Shown in pieces: positions 62,116 to 64,000 of a stretch of 64,000 nt of DNA. The position numbers were made by a program, and so were the translations under genes. The stretch's first letter is position 1. Every line of letters starts with the position of its first letter. Below the pieces are notes generated by a model. The model did not search any database. It saw nothing but the letters and a program-made list of their open reading frames with translations, and was not told where the DNA came from. The DNA is from Wuchereria bancrofti (lineage: Eukaryota; Nematoda; Chromadorea; Rhabditida; Onchocercidae): NCBI GenBank assembly GCA_005281725.1, contig SSBO01000001.1, positions 252,956 to 316,955 of the forward strand, given 5' to 3'.

Positions 62116-62161
62116 ACTTGTCACATTGTCCTTAAGGACCGTTAAGGACAATGTGACAAGT
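62116..62161. repeat. Perfect 20-bp-arm hairpin at the edge of the satellite block
   Basis: Arm ACTTGTCACATTGTCCTTAA (62116-62135), spacer GGACCG and the exact reverse complement of the arm (62142-62161). It is of higher complexity than its surroundings and lies about 100 bases before the satellite. It could be a transposon end-to-end remnant, a small-RNA precursor or a recombination boundary. The sequence does not decide. Confidence 0.95.
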
Positions 62162-62239
62162 TGAGCGTTATGTGAACACTCTGCAATATGCGCTCTCTCT
62201 CTCTTTTTTTAAATTAGAAAATAAAACGAGAAAAATTGA

Positions 62240-62764
62240 ACTGACATGGCATGGCTCATGCGAATAGCATCACGTGAAACATGCAGGGAACATTGCCTGC
62301 ATGCAGCATACGGAAAGCATGACGCATAACATGCAGGGAACATTGCCTGCATGCAGCATACGGAAAACATGACGCATAACATGCAGGGAACATTGCCTGC
62401 ATGCAGCATACGGAAAGCATGACGCATAACATGCAGGGAACATTGCCTGCATGCAGCATACGGAAAACATGACGCATAACATGCAGGGAACATTGCCTGC
62501 ATGCAGCATACGGAAAGCATGACGCATAACATGCAGGGAACATTGCCTGCATGCAGCATACGGAAAACATGACGCATAACATGCAGGGAACATTGCCTGC
62601 ATGCAGCATACGGAAAACATGACGCATAACATGCAGGGAACATTGCCTGCATGCAGCATACGGAAAACATGACGCATAACATGCAGGGAACATTGCCTGC
62701 AGCATACGGAAAACATGACGCATAACATGCAGGGAACATTGCCTGCAGCATACGGAAAACATAA
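62240..62764. repeat. Satellite array A, 50-bp unit, about 10 copies
   Basis: The unit contains AACATGCAGGGAACATTGCC, then TGCATGCAGCATACGGAAA and GCATGACGCAT. Copies start at 62278, 62328 and on every 50 bases to 62678. Two 46-bp copies lacking one ATGC follow. GGAAAGC and GGAAAAC variants alternate in the first six units, giving a 100-bp higher-order period. GC content is visibly above the surrounding desert. Long open frames on the minus strand are a property of the repeat. Confidence 0.97.
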
Positions 62765-63500
62765 CGTATAACGTGCAGGAAACATTGCATGCAACTTACG
62801 GGAAACGTAACGTATAATACGCAAGGAACATTGCATTCAACATCCGGAAAACGTGACGTATAATACGCAAGGAACATATGCATTCAACATCCGGAAAACG
62901 TGACGTATAATACGCAAGGAACATTGCATTCAACATCCGGAAAACGTGACGTATAATACGCAAGGAACATTGCATTCAACATCCGGAAAACGTGACGTAT
63001 AATACGCAAGGAACATTGCATTCAACATCCGGAAAACGTGACGTATAATACGCAAGGAACATTGCATTCAACATCCGGAAAACGTGACGTATAATACGCA
63101 AGGAACATTGCATTCAACATCCGGAAAACGTGACGTATAATGCGCAAGGAACATACGCATTCAACATCCGGAAAACGTGACGTATAATACGCAAGGAACA
63201 TATGCATTCAACATCCGGAAAACGTGACGCATAATACGCAAGGAACATATGCATTCAACATCCGGAAAACGTGACGTATAATACGCAAGGAACATATGCA
63301 TTCAACATCCGGAAAACGTGACGTATAATACGCAAGGAACATATGCATTCAACATCCGGAAAACGTGACGTATAATACGCAAGGAACATATGCATTCAAC
63401 ATCCGGAAAACGTGACGTATAATACGCAAGGAACATATGCATTCAACATCCGGAAAACGTGACGTATAATACGCAAGGAACATATGCATTCAACATACGG
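62765..63500. repeat. Satellite array B, 46/47-bp unit, about 15 copies
   Basis: The unit contains AATACGCAAGGAACATTGCA, then TTCAACATCCGGAAAACGTG and ACGTAT. The left copies are mostly 46 bp (ACATTGCATT) and the right copies mostly 47 bp (ACATATGCATT). It aligns with array A through GGAACATTGC, CGGAAA and TGACG, so the two are subfamilies of one satellite. The junction copies at 62765-62815 are intermediate. Confidence 0.97.
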
Positions 63501-64000
63501 AAAAAAATGCATGTGAAAGCATAACATGCAGCATGCAAGCAGCACTGATTACATGCAGATTTATCATGAATAAGTATGCATAGCTATATGATTGTGCAAT
63601 ATTATTCGTCTTATTTAACAAAGAAAAAAGAAAAGGAAGGAAATGAGTGTCATCAGATGGTCATTATCATAAGAAAAGCTGGTACTGGACACTTACCACT
63701 GGTCACTATGCAATTCAGTTATAAGCAGCCTTAGCAGAAAGATATCACTGCTAGCATTAAATAGAATTCATAATTTTTTTATAAATCTTTTAAGCAATAA
63801 AAAAAAACGATTTCATGTTAGCATATAAATTCATTTATAATGAAAAATCTTTTAAANATAATTTGTAAAAAAAAATGTCACATATTAAAGGCTATATGTT
63901 TAGCTAATTAACTTAATAAATTATTATTAATTTATAAAAAATTTGTCGAACTAATCTACTTTGTTGATTTCTACAAATTATTTTAATTATTTTCATACAA
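63501..64000. other. Right flank of the satellite; no gene recognised
   Basis: The first 60 bases keep satellite-like words (ACATGCAGCATGCAAGC). After about 63580 the sequence is unique and AT-rich, with one N at 63857. No coding signal is seen. Confidence 0.6.

Noticed and set aside
62209..62883. Three long Cys/Met-rich minus-strand ORFs
   Set aside because: They overlap each other in all frames over the 50-bp satellite and follow its period. They are kept only as a repeat observation.

Overview
The window reads as nuclear DNA from a nematode, most likely a clade III (spirurid or filarial-type) species. I base this on short exons with GT..AG introns, polypyrimidine-TTTCAG/TTTTAG acceptors, strong AT bias, and gene content (calreticulin, complex III subunit 8, a Reeler-DOMON protein). 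The genus cannot be fixed from the sequence. No bacterial, organellar or viral gene was recognised. There is one assembly gap (34588-35578) and three isolated Ns.

Layout. (1) 1-15 kb is the less AT-rich, gene-bearing end. A minus-strand gene leaves the left edge and carries a PRDM7/9/11-like Cys/His knuckle (32-649). A plus-strand three-exon gene encodes cytochrome bc1 subunit 8 (2178-3139). Two tandem plus-strand calreticulin genes follow (7273-9893 and 10858-14659). Both calreticulins have nine exons with the same intron positions, so they are a local duplication. The first is canonical. The second has lost the KHEQ..CGG signature, has an unrelated end to exon 4, an Asp-to-Glu change at a lectin-site position, a much longer charged tail, and ends KEEL. 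Each gene has an upstream TGACGTGG element. A 30-bp minisatellite lies just before the first gene. (2) 16.4-19.6 kb holds a minus-strand six-exon gene for a Gln/Ser/Thr-rich, probably nuclear protein I do not recognise. (3) 19.6-41.8 kb is a very AT-rich desert of homopolymers and GA/CT, GAAT and GT simple repeats, with a 92-bp inverted repeat at 28.3-28.7 kb that contains a protein-like ORF. (4) 41.8-45.6 kb is a minus-strand seven-exon gene for a secreted or surface Reeler-DOMON protein. (5) 45.6-62.1 kb is a second desert with trinucleotide arrays, palindromes built on GCATGC, a degenerate minisatellite and one possible terminal exon at 47.2 kb. (6) 62.1-63.5 kb is a perfect 20-bp-arm hairpin followed by two related satellite arrays (50-bp units, then 46/47-bp units).

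How the genes relate. The calreticulin pair forms one functional block: ER calcium-binding lectin chaperones with UPR-type upstream sites. The other genes (mitochondrial respiration, chromatin-type SET protein, unknown Q-rich protein, Reeler-DOMON surface protein) show no operon-like spacing with one another. All gene models here were spliced by hand from reading-frame and splice-site continuity, without transcript data.
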